From NCBI GenBank assembly GCA_000431155.1, contig HF985655.1, forward strand, positions 1 to 37,680: 37,680 nucleotides of DNA. Direction: 5' to 3'. The notes below the pieces were generated by a model. That model worked only from the letters and a program-made list of their open reading frames with translations, searched no databases and was not told where the DNA came from. This document shows, one piece after another, positions 7,581-14,792 of this stretch. This DNA is from Bacteroides sp. CAG:927 (GTDB taxonomy: Bacteria > Bacteroidota > Bacteroidia > Bacteroidales > Muribaculaceae). Both the position numbers and the translations under genes were made by a program. Positions within the stretch are counted from its first letter, which is position 1, and every line of letters begins with the position of its first letter.

Positions 7581-7608
7581 TTAAATCGCCCCCAAATTTG
7601 TACTTTTG
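7578..7608 (+). promoter_or_regulatory. Bacteroidota-type promoter for the flavin/Fe-S gene
   Basis: TTG (7578-7580) and TACTTTTG (7601-7608) are 20 bases apart, a perfect match. The expected start near 7615 leaves only about 11 bases before the ATG at 7626, so the message would have a very short leader. Confidence 0.78.
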
Positions 7609-7625
7609 CTGCAAAATAAGTATGT

Positions 7626-8702
7626 ATGAGCAATAAAATTATGCATATAGCCAGCTTGCTGGTTGTATTTTTGATAGTGGTCTCACTCAGTTTGGTGCGC
7701 GACCGTAAATTGCTTGGACAGGAGATTGCTCCTGACAAGGAGGAGAATAGCTTTGTGAAAAAGTTGCCTGACGGCTCGGTAATGGTGAATACCTCTGAGC
7801 TGTGTAAGGATGTGGCGGGATATGCAGGTCCGGTGCCATTGGAGATAACGGTGACCGACGGTGTGATAGACAGTGTTCACGCGCTTGAAAACAGTGAGAC
7901 ACCCGGTTTCTTTCATCGTGTGACTGAATCCGGCTTTTTGCAGCGATGGAACGGAATGAGTCTTGACAGTGCGCAGACCATGGAGGTAGATGGCGTGACA
8001 GGTGCAACCTATTCTTCACGTGCGGTGATAGAAAATGTGAGAACTGGAGCTGCCTATTTGTCACAACATGAGGTAATGACGGCATCTGAGCCAATGAAAT
8101 GGAGTGTGGCATGGGTGGCGGCTCTGATTGTTGCACTCATGGCTGCTATAGTGCCACTTAAGGTGAAAAATAAACATTACCGTACTATCCAAGAATTGCT
8201 GAATGTGGGTGTACTCGGATTCTGGACCGGCACGTTTGTGAACTATACCATGATGCTGAATTTCATGAGCAATGGCATTCACTCATTGGCTGCGTTGACA
8301 GCCGTAATCATGCTTGTGACGGCATTCATATATCCTCTGTTCGGACGAAACGGCTATTATTGCGCATGGGTTTGCCCTCTGGGATCATTGCAAGACCTTG
8401 CAGGGAGGGTGCCTACCCAAAAATGGCATATGGGTGCTGGTGTGGTAAAAGCGTTTACATGGTTGCGCCGTGCATTATGGTGCGTTCTGCTCATTTGGAT
8501 GTGGACCGGAGTGTGGGTGAGCTGGATAGATTATGAGCTGTTCAGTGCTTTTGTGGTCAAGAATGCTCCCGCAGGAATGCTTATTGCCGGAGGTGTGGTA
8601 GTGTTGCTGTCGGTGTTTGTGCCCCGACCTTACTGCCGGTTTGTATGCCCCACCGGAACGCTTTTGCGCATGAGCCAGAATGTAGAATCTCCTAATGTGT
8701 GA
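7626..8702 (+). CDS. Membrane protein with FMN-binding and NapH/NosR-like 4Fe-4S domains
   Basis: This 358-aa protein has an N-terminal membrane anchor (about 6-23). An extracytoplasmic FMN-binding domain (about 50-145) contains VDGVTGATYSS; Thr128 is the likely site of covalent FMN attachment by an ApbE-type transferase. About five membrane helices follow (160-330). Two short Cys motifs, CAWVCP (Cys246, Cys250) and CRFVCP (Cys337, Cys341), resemble the polyferredoxin part of NosR/NapH/RnfH proteins, though full CxxCxxCxxxCP clusters are absent. By family it should move electrons across the membrane. The nitroreductase gene starts 4 bases after its stop codon and is a plausible electron acceptor; that link is inferred. 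Confidence 0.85.
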   Translation: MSNKIMHIASLLVVFLIVVSLSLVRDRKLLGQEIAPDKEENSFVKKLPDGSVMVNTSELCKDVAGYAGPVPLEITVTDGVIDSVHALENSETPGFFHRVTESGFLQRWNGMSLDSAQTMEVDGVTGATYSSRAVIENVRTGAAYLSQHEVMTASEPMKWSVAWVAALIVALMAAIVPLKVKNKHYRTIQELLNVGVLGFWTGTFVNYTMMLNFMSNGIHSLAALTAVIMLVTAFIYPLFGRNGYYCAWVCPLGSLQDLAGRVPTQKWHMGAGVVKAFTWLRRALWCVLLIWMWTGVWVSWIDYELFSAFVVKNAPAGMLIAGGVVVLLSVFVPRPYCRFVCPTGTLLRMSQNVESPNV

Positions 8703-8706
8703 TGTT

Positions 8707-9342
8707 ATGAACAAATCAATATGGCTTACGCTGCTGCTTGCGGCAGCCTTAGTAACAGTGAGTGCGCGGCTTGCGTGTGTGCAAAACCGTTGTGATTACG
8801 GGCATTCTGCCAATGAGGATGACGGCGGGGCAAAAGCTATCGACAATATTATGACGAGAGCGAGTGTGCGCCATTATACGGATGAAGCGCCCACCGACTC
8901 AATTGTACAGATATTGCTTCATGCGGGAATGGCGGCACATAGCTCAGGCAACAAGCAGCCATGGCGTATGGTTGTGCTTGTGGATGATGAGCTTAAAGAC
9001 AGTATAGGCGCAGTGTTTCATAACATGAAGGCCACGGCCGAGGCTCCGTTGGCCATAGCCGTGTGCGGTGTGCCGGGAGAAACATTCAAGGGCGAGGGCG
9101 ACGGCTACTGGGTGGCCGATTGTTCGGCAATGGCGCAGAACATAAACCTCGCCGCCCATGCAATGGGGCTCGGCGCAGTGACATGTGCTGTTTATCCACG
9201 TAAAGAGCGTGTGGCTAAAATCAGGGAGTTGCTTGAACTGCCTGACAGTATAGTGCCGTTTGCAATAATACCTGTCGGTTATCCCAAAGCCGCTACTACG
9301 GCCAAGGACAAATGGGATGAGGACAAGGTGAGCTATATGTAA
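8707..9342 (+). CDS. Exported nitroreductase-family flavoprotein
   Basis: This 211-aa nitroreductase-fold protein probably binds FMN and reduces an unknown substrate. RASVRHYTDEAP and HSSGNKQPWRMVVL match the FMN-contacting N-terminal motifs of the family, and LAAHAMGLGAVTCAVYP matches the C-terminal core. The frame is open to 8695, overlapping the previous gene, but the ATG at 8707 gives a clean start with a hydrophobic signal sequence (MNKSIWLTLLLAAALVTVSA). No good lipobox precedes the Cys in RLAC. Export is unusual for this family, since most members are cytosolic. Pairing with the membrane flavin/Fe-S protein suggests an extracytoplasmic reductase module. Confidence 0.85.
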   Translation: MNKSIWLTLLLAAALVTVSARLACVQNRCDYGHSANEDDGGAKAIDNIMTRASVRHYTDEAPTDSIVQILLHAGMAAHSSGNKQPWRMVVLVDDELKDSIGAVFHNMKATAEAPLAIAVCGVPGETFKGEGDGYWVADCSAMAQNINLAAHAMGLGAVTCAVYPRKERVAKIRELLELPDSIVPFAIIPVGYPKAATTAKDKWDEDKVSYM

Positions 9343-9354
9343 GTGAATTGACAG

Positions 9355-9702
9355 TCAGTCGTCGTAACGACCACGGATTTTGTCCCATAGCGACTGCTTT
9401 TGGGTGCGTATATGTATATGCACCTTGGAGTCGTTTTTGTCAAGGAATATGATGGAAGAGTGAAGTACCAGAGCTACTTTATTTTCAAAATCCACGATTT
9501 TGTGTATATGGGTAAGTGGTATGGTATGGAATGGCGAAGATGGAGCAATGCTGTTTATTATGAGATTGCCATCATCGTCAATATAGAAATCGTGATTGTC
9601 CATAAGGTGCATGAACATAAGATCTATGTCAAGCTCGTCGGGAGAGGCGGGTCGTTTTGGAAATTTATGATATAATTCCTGTATTACCTGGTTATTGATC
9701 AT
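9355..9702 (-). CDS. Conserved-looking small protein of unknown function (115 aa)
   Basis: I do not recognise the family. The protein is soluble, with no signal or membrane segment. It starts MINNQVIQELYHKFPKRPAS, is acidic in the first half (DELDIDLMF, DNHDFYIDDDGNLII) and has a beta-rich middle (HKIVDFENKVALVLHSSIIFLDK). The C-terminus is basic and Trp-containing (KQSLWDKIRGRYDD). Codon use resembles its neighbours. It faces the nitroreductase gene tail to tail with only 12 bases between and no hairpin there. Upstream, 9842-9896 contains nested inverted repeats. The protein may be a small regulatory or housekeeping factor, but nothing in the sequence decides this. Confidence 0.7.
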   Translation of the reverse strand: MINNQVIQELYHKFPKRPASPDELDIDLMFMHLMDNHDFYIDDDGNLIINSIAPSSPFHTIPLTHIHKIVDFENKVALVLHSSIIFLDKNDSKVHIHIRTQKQSLWDKIRGRYDD

Positions 9703-9841
9703 GACTAAGGTTCGCGATAGATGTCGTGTAGTGTTTAAAAGTTCTTTTTGGCTTCGTGTGACAGGGAATTGAAATACACAATGCTGTATATTTAACGCCG
9801 CCGGCCAAGTAATGGTTCTTTGAGTTATCCCTATTTTAGTG

Positions 9842-9896
9842 TGTTGATGTATTTGTTTTTTATGATATTACCGTATTTATACGGGTTAAATCAACA
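9842..9896. repeat. Nested inverted repeat upstream of the 115-aa gene
   Basis: TGTTGAT (9842-9848) pairs with ATCAACA (9890-9896) around an inner hairpin CCGTA-TTTA-TACGG (9871-9884). It lies in the 265-base gap between the 115-aa gene and oadB, which otherwise holds only the oadB terminator. It could be an operator or an RNA structure. Confidence 0.35.
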
Positions 9897-9908
9897 TATC
9901 CCTTAATG

Positions 9909-9953
9909 AAAAAAAAGAAGCGCGGCGACAAGATTGAGGTTTGTCGCCGCGCT
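9909..9953 (-). terminator. Intrinsic terminator of the methylmalonyl-CoA decarboxylase operon
   Basis: A perfect 13-bp GC-rich stem (arms 9919-9931 and 9941-9953, AGCGCGGCGACAA) has a 9-base loop and is followed on the minus strand by TTCTTTTTTTTC. It begins 14 bases past the oadB stop codon. Confidence 0.95.
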
Positions 9954-9967
9954 ATGTTTAGTTGCGA

Positions 9968-11125
9968 TTAGGCGAGGAAGCCGAGGAGCACACCGGCAGC
10001 AACAGCCGAGCCAATTACGCCGGCCACATTGGGTCCCATGGCGTGCATCAGCAGGTAGTTGGAGGGGTCGTACTCCAGACCAAGGTTATTGGAAATTCGT
10101 GCGGACATCGGCACGGCAGAAACGCCTGCGTTACCGATGAGCGGATTGATTTTCTTGGACTTGGGCAAGAAGAGGTTGAAGAGTTTCACAAACAGCACGC
10201 CCGAAGTGGAGGCGATGATGAATGCCATGAAACCAAGGGCAAAAATACCGATTGTTTCAGTGGTAAGGAACTCTGAAGCCTGAGTTGATGCACCCACTGT
10301 CATGCCAAGAAGTATGGTGACAATATCGGTGAGGGCATTGGATGCGGTTTTTGCCAGACGGGTAGTCACGCCGCATTCACGAAGCAGGTTGCCAAAGAAG
10401 AGCATGCCGAGCAGAGGAATGCCGGAGGGCACCACAAAGCAAGTGAGCAAGAGTCCAACGATAGGGAATATGATTTTCTCGTTCTGAGTCACCGCACGTG
10501 CTGGTTTCATCTTGATAAGACGCTCTTTCTTTGTTGTGAACAGGCGCATGATAGGCGGCTGAATCACCGGAACGAGAGCCATATAGGAGTATGCCGATAC
10601 AGCAATCGCACCCATGAGGTTCGGAGCGAGCTTGGATGAAAGGAATATGGCGGTTGGGCCGTCAGCACCACCGATAATGGCAATGGCACCGGCCTGATCG
10701 GGAGCAAACCCGAGCAGCAAAGCCACCATGTAGGCACCGAAGATACCGAACTGGGCGGCTGCGCCAATAAGCATGAGCTTGGGATTGGCAATGAGGGCCG
10801 AGAAGTCGGTCATGGCACCGATGCCGAGGAAAATCAGCGGGGGATACCAGCCGGCACTTACGCCATTGTAAAGAATATTGAGCACGGAGCCTTGCTCATA
10901 GATGCCTATTTCAAGTCCGGCTTCAGTGTTGAAGGGTATATTGCCTATAAGAATACCGAATCCTATTGGCACAAGTAGCATCGGCTCAAAGTCTTTCTTG
11001 ATGGCGAGCCATATGAAGAAAAGACCCACCGCCAGCATCACGAAATGCTGCCAGGTAGCATTATAGAAACCTGTGAGATGCCAGAACTCACTAAGGTTGG
11101 ATATTAAAAAATCGCCAAATGACAT
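9968..11125 (-). CDS. oadB: Na+-translocating decarboxylase beta subunit (OadB/MmdB-like)
   Basis: This 385-aa polytopic inner-membrane protein decarboxylates carboxy-biotin and couples this to Na+ export. The repeated Gly-rich helices, the region GWYPPLIFLGIGAMTDFSAL and the motif IIGGADGPTAIF (about 151-161) are diagnostic; Asp155 in that motif is taken as the essential ion-coupling residue. The open frame extends to a TTG at 11152, but the ATG at 11125 (MSFGDFLISN) gives a normal family N-terminus. It is the last gene of the operon, 48 bases after the biotin carrier. With mmdA and mce upstream, the substrate is most likely methylmalonyl-CoA rather than oxaloacetate. Confidence 0.94.
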   Translation of the reverse strand: MSFGDFLISNLSEFWHLTGFYNATWQHFVMLAVGLFFIWLAIKKDFEPMLLVPIGFGILIGNIPFNTEAGLEIGIYEQGSVLNILYNGVSAGWYPPLIFLGIGAMTDFSALIANPKLMLIGAAAQFGIFGAYMVALLLGFAPDQAGAIAIIGGADGPTAIFLSSKLAPNLMGAIAVSAYSYMALVPVIQPPIMRLFTTKKERLIKMKPARAVTQNEKIIFPIVGLLLTCFVVPSGIPLLGMLFFGNLLRECGVTTRLAKTASNALTDIVTILLGMTVGASTQASEFLTTETIGIFALGFMAFIIASTSGVLFVKLFNLFLPKSKKINPLIGNAGVSAVPMSARISNNLGLEYDPSNYLLMHAMGPNVAGVIGSAVAAGVLLGFLA

Positions 11126-11173
11126 AGAATTAACTGATGTAAAGTGAAACAACTAATGGACTATGCCACGTGA

Positions 11174-11611
11174 TTAGCCCTCAATTGAAAGGATTACAGC
11201 ACCTTCAAGCACAGCGTCACCGGGATTTACGGAAATGGCTGTTACCTTGCCGTCACGACCGGCGTGGATGGCATTTTCCATTTTCATGGCTTCAAGCACG
11301 GCTACGGTGTCGGCAGCTTTCACGGTGTCACCAACTTTCACGGCTATAGACAGGATGGTGCCGGGAAGGGGAGCTTTGACCTGATAGCCGGAGCCGGTGG
11401 TAACGGGTTTGGAAATTATCTTTGCGCCGCTTTCAGTGCGGGGAGCAGCTGAAGGACGAGGAGCGTTGACAACTGTTACGGGCTTTTTGGTGGCATCGAG
11501 TTCCACTTTATAAGGAATTCCGTTTACTTCCACCTGCGCCACATTGTTGTCTATGTCGCCAATGGCTACTTTATAGGAGTTGCCGTTGATTTTATATTTA
11601 TATTCTTTCAT
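11174..11611 (-). CDS. Biotin carboxyl carrier subunit of the decarboxylase
   Basis: This 145-aa protein carries CO2 on biotin from the carboxyltransferase (MmdA) to the membrane beta subunit. A small N-terminal domain (about 1-45) precedes a Pro/Ala-rich flexible linker (about 46-75) and a biotinyl domain (about 76-145). Lys110 in VLEAMKMENAI is the biotinylation site, 35 residues from the C-terminus as expected. The ATG at 11611 (MKEYKYKINGN) is preferred over the TTG at 11641. It matches the C-terminal part of OadA or the gamma subunit MmdC. It lies 30 bases after the lamin tail/OadG gene. Confidence 0.93.
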   Translation of the reverse strand: MKEYKYKINGNSYKVAIGDIDNNVAQVEVNGIPYKVELDATKKPVTVVNAPRPSAAPRTESGAKIISKPVTTGSGYQVKAPLPGTILSIAVKVGDTVKAADTVAVLEAMKMENAIHAGRDGKVTAISVNPGDAVLEGAVILSIEG

Positions 11612-11641
11612 TGGGATAGTAGATTTATGAGAGTGAAACAA

Positions 11642-12562
11642 TTAGTGGCGAGGCATTTCGCGCATGTTGTAGATTTTTGAGTTCCAAGGCGAGTAAGCGC
11701 GTTTCACTTTGTTGATAGTGAGCACGGTGTTCTCGCGGTCATGTGTGTCGAGATGCTCGTGGAGAGCCATGGCGATAGCAGCGATTTCTTCGCCGGTGTC
11801 ATGGTCAGGGCGTTCGGTTTTCTCAACCTCCTTGAGATTGATGCCTTGTGAAGCTGCCTTGTTGCGGCGTGTAATCTTGGCACCTATCTTGCTGATGATG
11901 TAGAAGCATACGCTGAGAAGCAGGAGCGCACTGAACACGATGCACATGGCTATGATAGCCATTCCGAAGCCGTTCTCGTCCTGTTCGGCAAACATTTCCA
12001 CTTTCTTGTTGGTCTCGCGGAGCACATTGGCGCTGGACGGAGTAACGGTGTTACCGAGTTCACCGGTGCGCACTTCCCAAGCATCCGGATTGCCAATGCC
12101 GCCTTCACCGTCCACTTTGCGGGCGTAAGACTGTCCGGGCAGAAGAGATGCCGGTATGGTGATCTCGTCAATGAGAGAACCGTCGGCATCATATATGCCT
12201 ATCCAGTTTTCCTGGCCGGGAGTGAAGGTGATGTTGGTGTGGAATGTGCCTCGGGAGGGTTCGCCGTCGGCCCAGAATATCACGTGCTGGCGTTTTGCGA
12301 TTCGTGTCAGGACATCGCCAAGCGGCACGGGATATTTTTTTACATTGTTGGAATCATTGCTGATGAAGATGCTTGAAATCTCCACCGGGGCAAAGTTGGA
12401 GTTGAACAGCTCGATCCATGCCGAGTAGCGACCGTAGTCATCCACATATCCTGAGTCGTTCTGCACCATTACCTCGTTGATGCGCAGCGATTTTCGGCCT
12501 TGAGCCTGAGCATTTGCCGCAGCCATCACAAGCACCAGGAGCAATATGATATATTTTTTCAT
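11642..12562 (-). CDS. Secreted lamin-tail domain fused to an OadG-like membrane subunit
   Basis: This 306-aa protein starts at the ATG at 12562 with a signal peptide (MKKYIILLLVLVMAAANAQA); an earlier in-frame ATG at 12613 would run into the mmdA stop region. Residues about 22-160 look like a lamin-tail domain: RINEVMVQNDSGYVDDYGRYSAWIELFN, then PVEISSIFISND, then a WIGIYDADGSLIDEI strand. A membrane helix follows (about 200-225), with a basic cytoplasmic tail, in the manner of the OadG gamma subunit. OadG anchors the alpha subunit to the beta subunit. Its position between mmdA and the biotin carrier supports a gamma role. The extracytoplasmic lamin-tail part has no known function in this pump. 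Confidence 0.8.
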   Translation of the reverse strand: MKKYIILLLVLVMAAANAQAQGRKSLRINEVMVQNDSGYVDDYGRYSAWIELFNSNFAPVEISSIFISNDSNNVKKYPVPLGDVLTRIAKRQHVIFWADGEPSRGTFHTNITFTPGQENWIGIYDADGSLIDEITIPASLLPGQSYARKVDGEGGIGNPDAWEVRTGELGNTVTPSSANVLRETNKKVEMFAEQDENGFGMAIIAMCIVFSALLLLSVCFYIISKIGAKITRRNKAASQGINLKEVEKTERPDHDTGEEIAAIAMALHEHLDTHDRENTVLTINKVKRAYSPWNSKIYNMREMPRH

Positions 12563-12593
12563 GTAGTAACTCTTTAGTGAAGTCAATGGATGA

Positions 12594-14147
12594 TTACAGA
12601 GGTATGTTGCCATGTTTTTTGGCAGGGTTGGTGAGTTTCTTTGTGGCGAGCTGCTGAAGAGCGCGGATCACGCGGAAACGGGTGTTGCGAGGCTCGATGA
12701 CATCATCAATGTAGCCGTAGCGTGCAGCGTTGTAGGGGTTGCAGAACAGTTTGTTGTACTCTTCCTCTTTTTCCTTAAGTACTTTTTGAGGATCTTCGGA
12801 TGCTTTAGCTTCCTTGGCATAGAGTACCTCAACAGCACCTGCGCCACCCATAACGGCTATTTCGGCAGTAGGCCAAGCATAGTTCATGTCGCCGCGCAGC
12901 TGCTTGCAGCTCATCACTATATGGCTTCCGCCGTAGCTCTTGCGGAGTGTGACAGTGACTTTGGGCACTGTGGCTTCACCGTAGGCATAAAGCAGCTTGG
13001 CACCGTGAAGTATCACACCGTTGTATTCTTGACCTGTGCCGGGAAGGAATCCGGGAACATCAACGAGCGTTACCAAAGGAATGTTGAACGCATCGCAGAA
13101 ACGAACGAAGCGTGCGCCCTTGCGTGAGGCATTGCTGTCAAGCACACCGGCGAGGTATTTTGGCTGGTTGGCAACGATACCTACGGCCTGGCCGTTAAAG
13201 CGTGCGAAACCAACAATGATGTTCTTGGCATAGTTGCGCTGGATTTCAAGGAATTCGCCATTGTCAACTATGGCGCCGATAACCTCGTACATGTCATAGG
13301 GGCGTGTAGCTGAGTCGGGGATGATGTCATTGAGAGAATCCTCAAGACGGTCAATGGGGTCGGAACAAGGAACCAACGGGGGCTCTTCAAGATTGTTCTG
13401 AGGAATATAGCTGAAGAGCTTGCGGATGATCTTGAGGCAGTCTTCGCCGTCTTCGGCAGCAAAGTGAGCCACACCGCTCTTGGATGAGTGAACTTCGGCA
13501 CCGCCAAGAGCATCCTGAGTCACATCTTCGCCGGTAACAGTCTTCACTACTTTAGGACCTGTGAGGAACATGTAGGATATTCCTTTGGTCATGATGGTGA
13601 AGTCGGTGAGTGCGGGTGAATATACGGCACCGCCGGCGCAGGGGCCGAGGATGGCACTGATTTGCGGAATAACGCCTGATGCAAGGATGTTGCGCTGGAA
13701 AATTTCGGCATATCCAGCCAGAGCATTGATGCCTTCCTGGATACGTGCACCACCTGAGTCGTTAAGACCGATAACGGGTGCGCCCATCTTCATGGCCATA
13801 TCCATGATTTTGCATATCTTCTGAGCCATTGTTTCGCTCAGAGAGCCGCCAAACACAGTGAAGTCCTGTGCGAATACATACACAAGACGTCCTTCAATTG
13901 TGCCGTAGCCGGTTACAACGCCGTCACCAAGGAAGCTTTTCTTTTCCTGGCCAAAGTTGTAGCAGCGGTGGCGTACAAACATGTCAATTTCTTCAAACGA
14001 TCCTTCGTCCAGAAGCTGTGCAATACGTTCACGGGCAGTGTATTTGCCGCGTTCGTGCTGTTTCTGGATGGCTTTTTCGCCGCCTCCCAGGCGGGCTTCG
14101 GCGCGCAGGGCTATGAGTTCCTGCACTTTTTCAAGCTGATTGCTCAT
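12594..14147 (-). CDS. mmdA: Methylmalonyl-CoA decarboxylase carboxyltransferase subunit
   Basis: This 517-aa carboxyltransferase transfers the carboxyl group of (S)-methylmalonyl-CoA to biotin, yielding propionyl-CoA. Two crotonase-like halves are visible. The N-terminal half has GLNDSGGARIQEGINALAGY and ILGPCAGGAVYSPALTDF. The C-terminal half has LVDVPGFLPGTGQEYNGVI, TLRKSYGGSHIVMSCKQL and ERGKYTARERI near the N-terminus. Length and motifs also fit the propionyl-CoA carboxylase beta subunit, but no biotin carboxylase gene is present and an OadB subunit is, so decarboxylation with Na+ pumping is the better reading. It lies between mce (42-base gap) and the OadG-like gene (31-base gap). Confidence 0.93.
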   Translation of the reverse strand: MSNQLEKVQELIALRAEARLGGGEKAIQKQHERGKYTARERIAQLLDEGSFEEIDMFVRHRCYNFGQEKKSFLGDGVVTGYGTIEGRLVYVFAQDFTVFGGSLSETMAQKICKIMDMAMKMGAPVIGLNDSGGARIQEGINALAGYAEIFQRNILASGVIPQISAILGPCAGGAVYSPALTDFTIMTKGISYMFLTGPKVVKTVTGEDVTQDALGGAEVHSSKSGVAHFAAEDGEDCLKIIRKLFSYIPQNNLEEPPLVPCSDPIDRLEDSLNDIIPDSATRPYDMYEVIGAIVDNGEFLEIQRNYAKNIIVGFARFNGQAVGIVANQPKYLAGVLDSNASRKGARFVRFCDAFNIPLVTLVDVPGFLPGTGQEYNGVILHGAKLLYAYGEATVPKVTVTLRKSYGGSHIVMSCKQLRGDMNYAWPTAEIAVMGGAGAVEVLYAKEAKASEDPQKVLKEKEEEYNKLFCNPYNAARYGYIDDVIEPRNTRFRVIRALQQLATKKLTNPAKKHGNIPL

Positions 14148-14189
14148 TCTATAGTGAATTGTTTTTTATATGATAGATGGGAATAGCAA

Positions 14190-14612
14190 TTATTTCTTAT
14201 TTGGATCCTCGCAAAGCTCAATCAATGTGCCGCAAGTGCTCTTGGGGTGCAGGAAAGCGATGTTGAGACCTTCAGCACCTTTGCGGGGAGCTTTGTCGAT
14301 GAGGCGGCCACCTTTTTCTTCTACTTCTGCCAGAGCATTTGCCACACCGTCTTCAATAGCGAAGGCAATGTGCTGAATGCCACCGCGGCCACCGTTGTTG
14401 GCTATGAATTTGGCTATGGCGCTATCGTCAGCGGTAGGCTCAAGAAGCTCAATTTTGGTTTGACCTACTTTGAAAAATGCGGTGCGCACTTTCTGGTCAG
14501 CAACTTCCTCAATGGCAAAGCATTTGAGTCCAAGCATGTTTTCGTAGAAAGGGATAGCCTCCTCGAGCGAGGGAACGGCGATACCCACGTGTTCAATGTG
14601 AGAAATGTCCAT
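14190..14612 (-). CDS. mce: Methylmalonyl-CoA epimerase
   Basis: This 140-aa glyoxalase-fold metalloenzyme interconverts (R)- and (S)-methylmalonyl-CoA. It links methylmalonyl-CoA mutase (not in this window) to the decarboxylase encoded next. HIEHVGIAV gives metal-ligand candidate His8, IQHIAFA gives His81 and TLIELCE gives Glu132, spaced as in the family. The substrate-pocket segment KIELLEPTADDSAIAKFI and the loop APRKGAEGLNIAFLHPKS are typical. It is the first gene of the five-gene operon and follows a consensus promoter. Confidence 0.95.
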   Translation of the reverse strand: MDISHIEHVGIAVPSLEEAIPFYENMLGLKCFAIEEVADQKVRTAFFKVGQTKIELLEPTADDSAIAKFIANNGGRGGIQHIAFAIEDGVANALAEVEEKGGRLIDKAPRKGAEGLNIAFLHPKSTCGTLIELCEDPNKK

Positions 14613-14699
14613 AACTGAAATGTATGTTAATTAGTTAATAATCGGTATGTTATCGTGATGTAATAAAGGCATGGCGCACTCCTGCCCATGTTAACAGTG

Positions 14700-14731
14700 C
14701 AAAATTAGCAAAATTTATCAGCCCATAGCAA
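14700..14731 (-). promoter_or_regulatory. Promoter of the mce-mmdA-oadB operon
   Basis: On the minus strand TTG (14729-14731) and TAATTTTG (14700-14707) are 21 bases apart, a consensus match one base longer than usual. A leader of about 80 bases precedes mce. The -33 element sits inside the T-tract of the sulfatase terminator. Confidence 0.7.
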
Positions 14732-14769
14732 AAAAACATCAAAAAAAGCAGCCGCGGCATGGCGGCTGC
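14731..14769 (-). terminator. Intrinsic terminator of the sulfatase gene
   Basis: An 8-bp GC stem (GCAGCCGC/GCGGCTGC, arms 14748-14755 and 14762-14769) is followed on the minus strand by seven T, GATG and a further T run. It lies 24 bases past the stop codon. Confidence 0.9.
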
Positions 14770-14792
14770 AATAGTGAGATAAGAACCGGTTC

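Noticed and set aside
12594..14147. Propionyl-CoA carboxylase beta subunit instead of decarboxylase
   Set aside because: No biotin carboxylase gene is nearby, and the operon includes the OadB membrane subunit, an OadG-like subunit and the epimerase.
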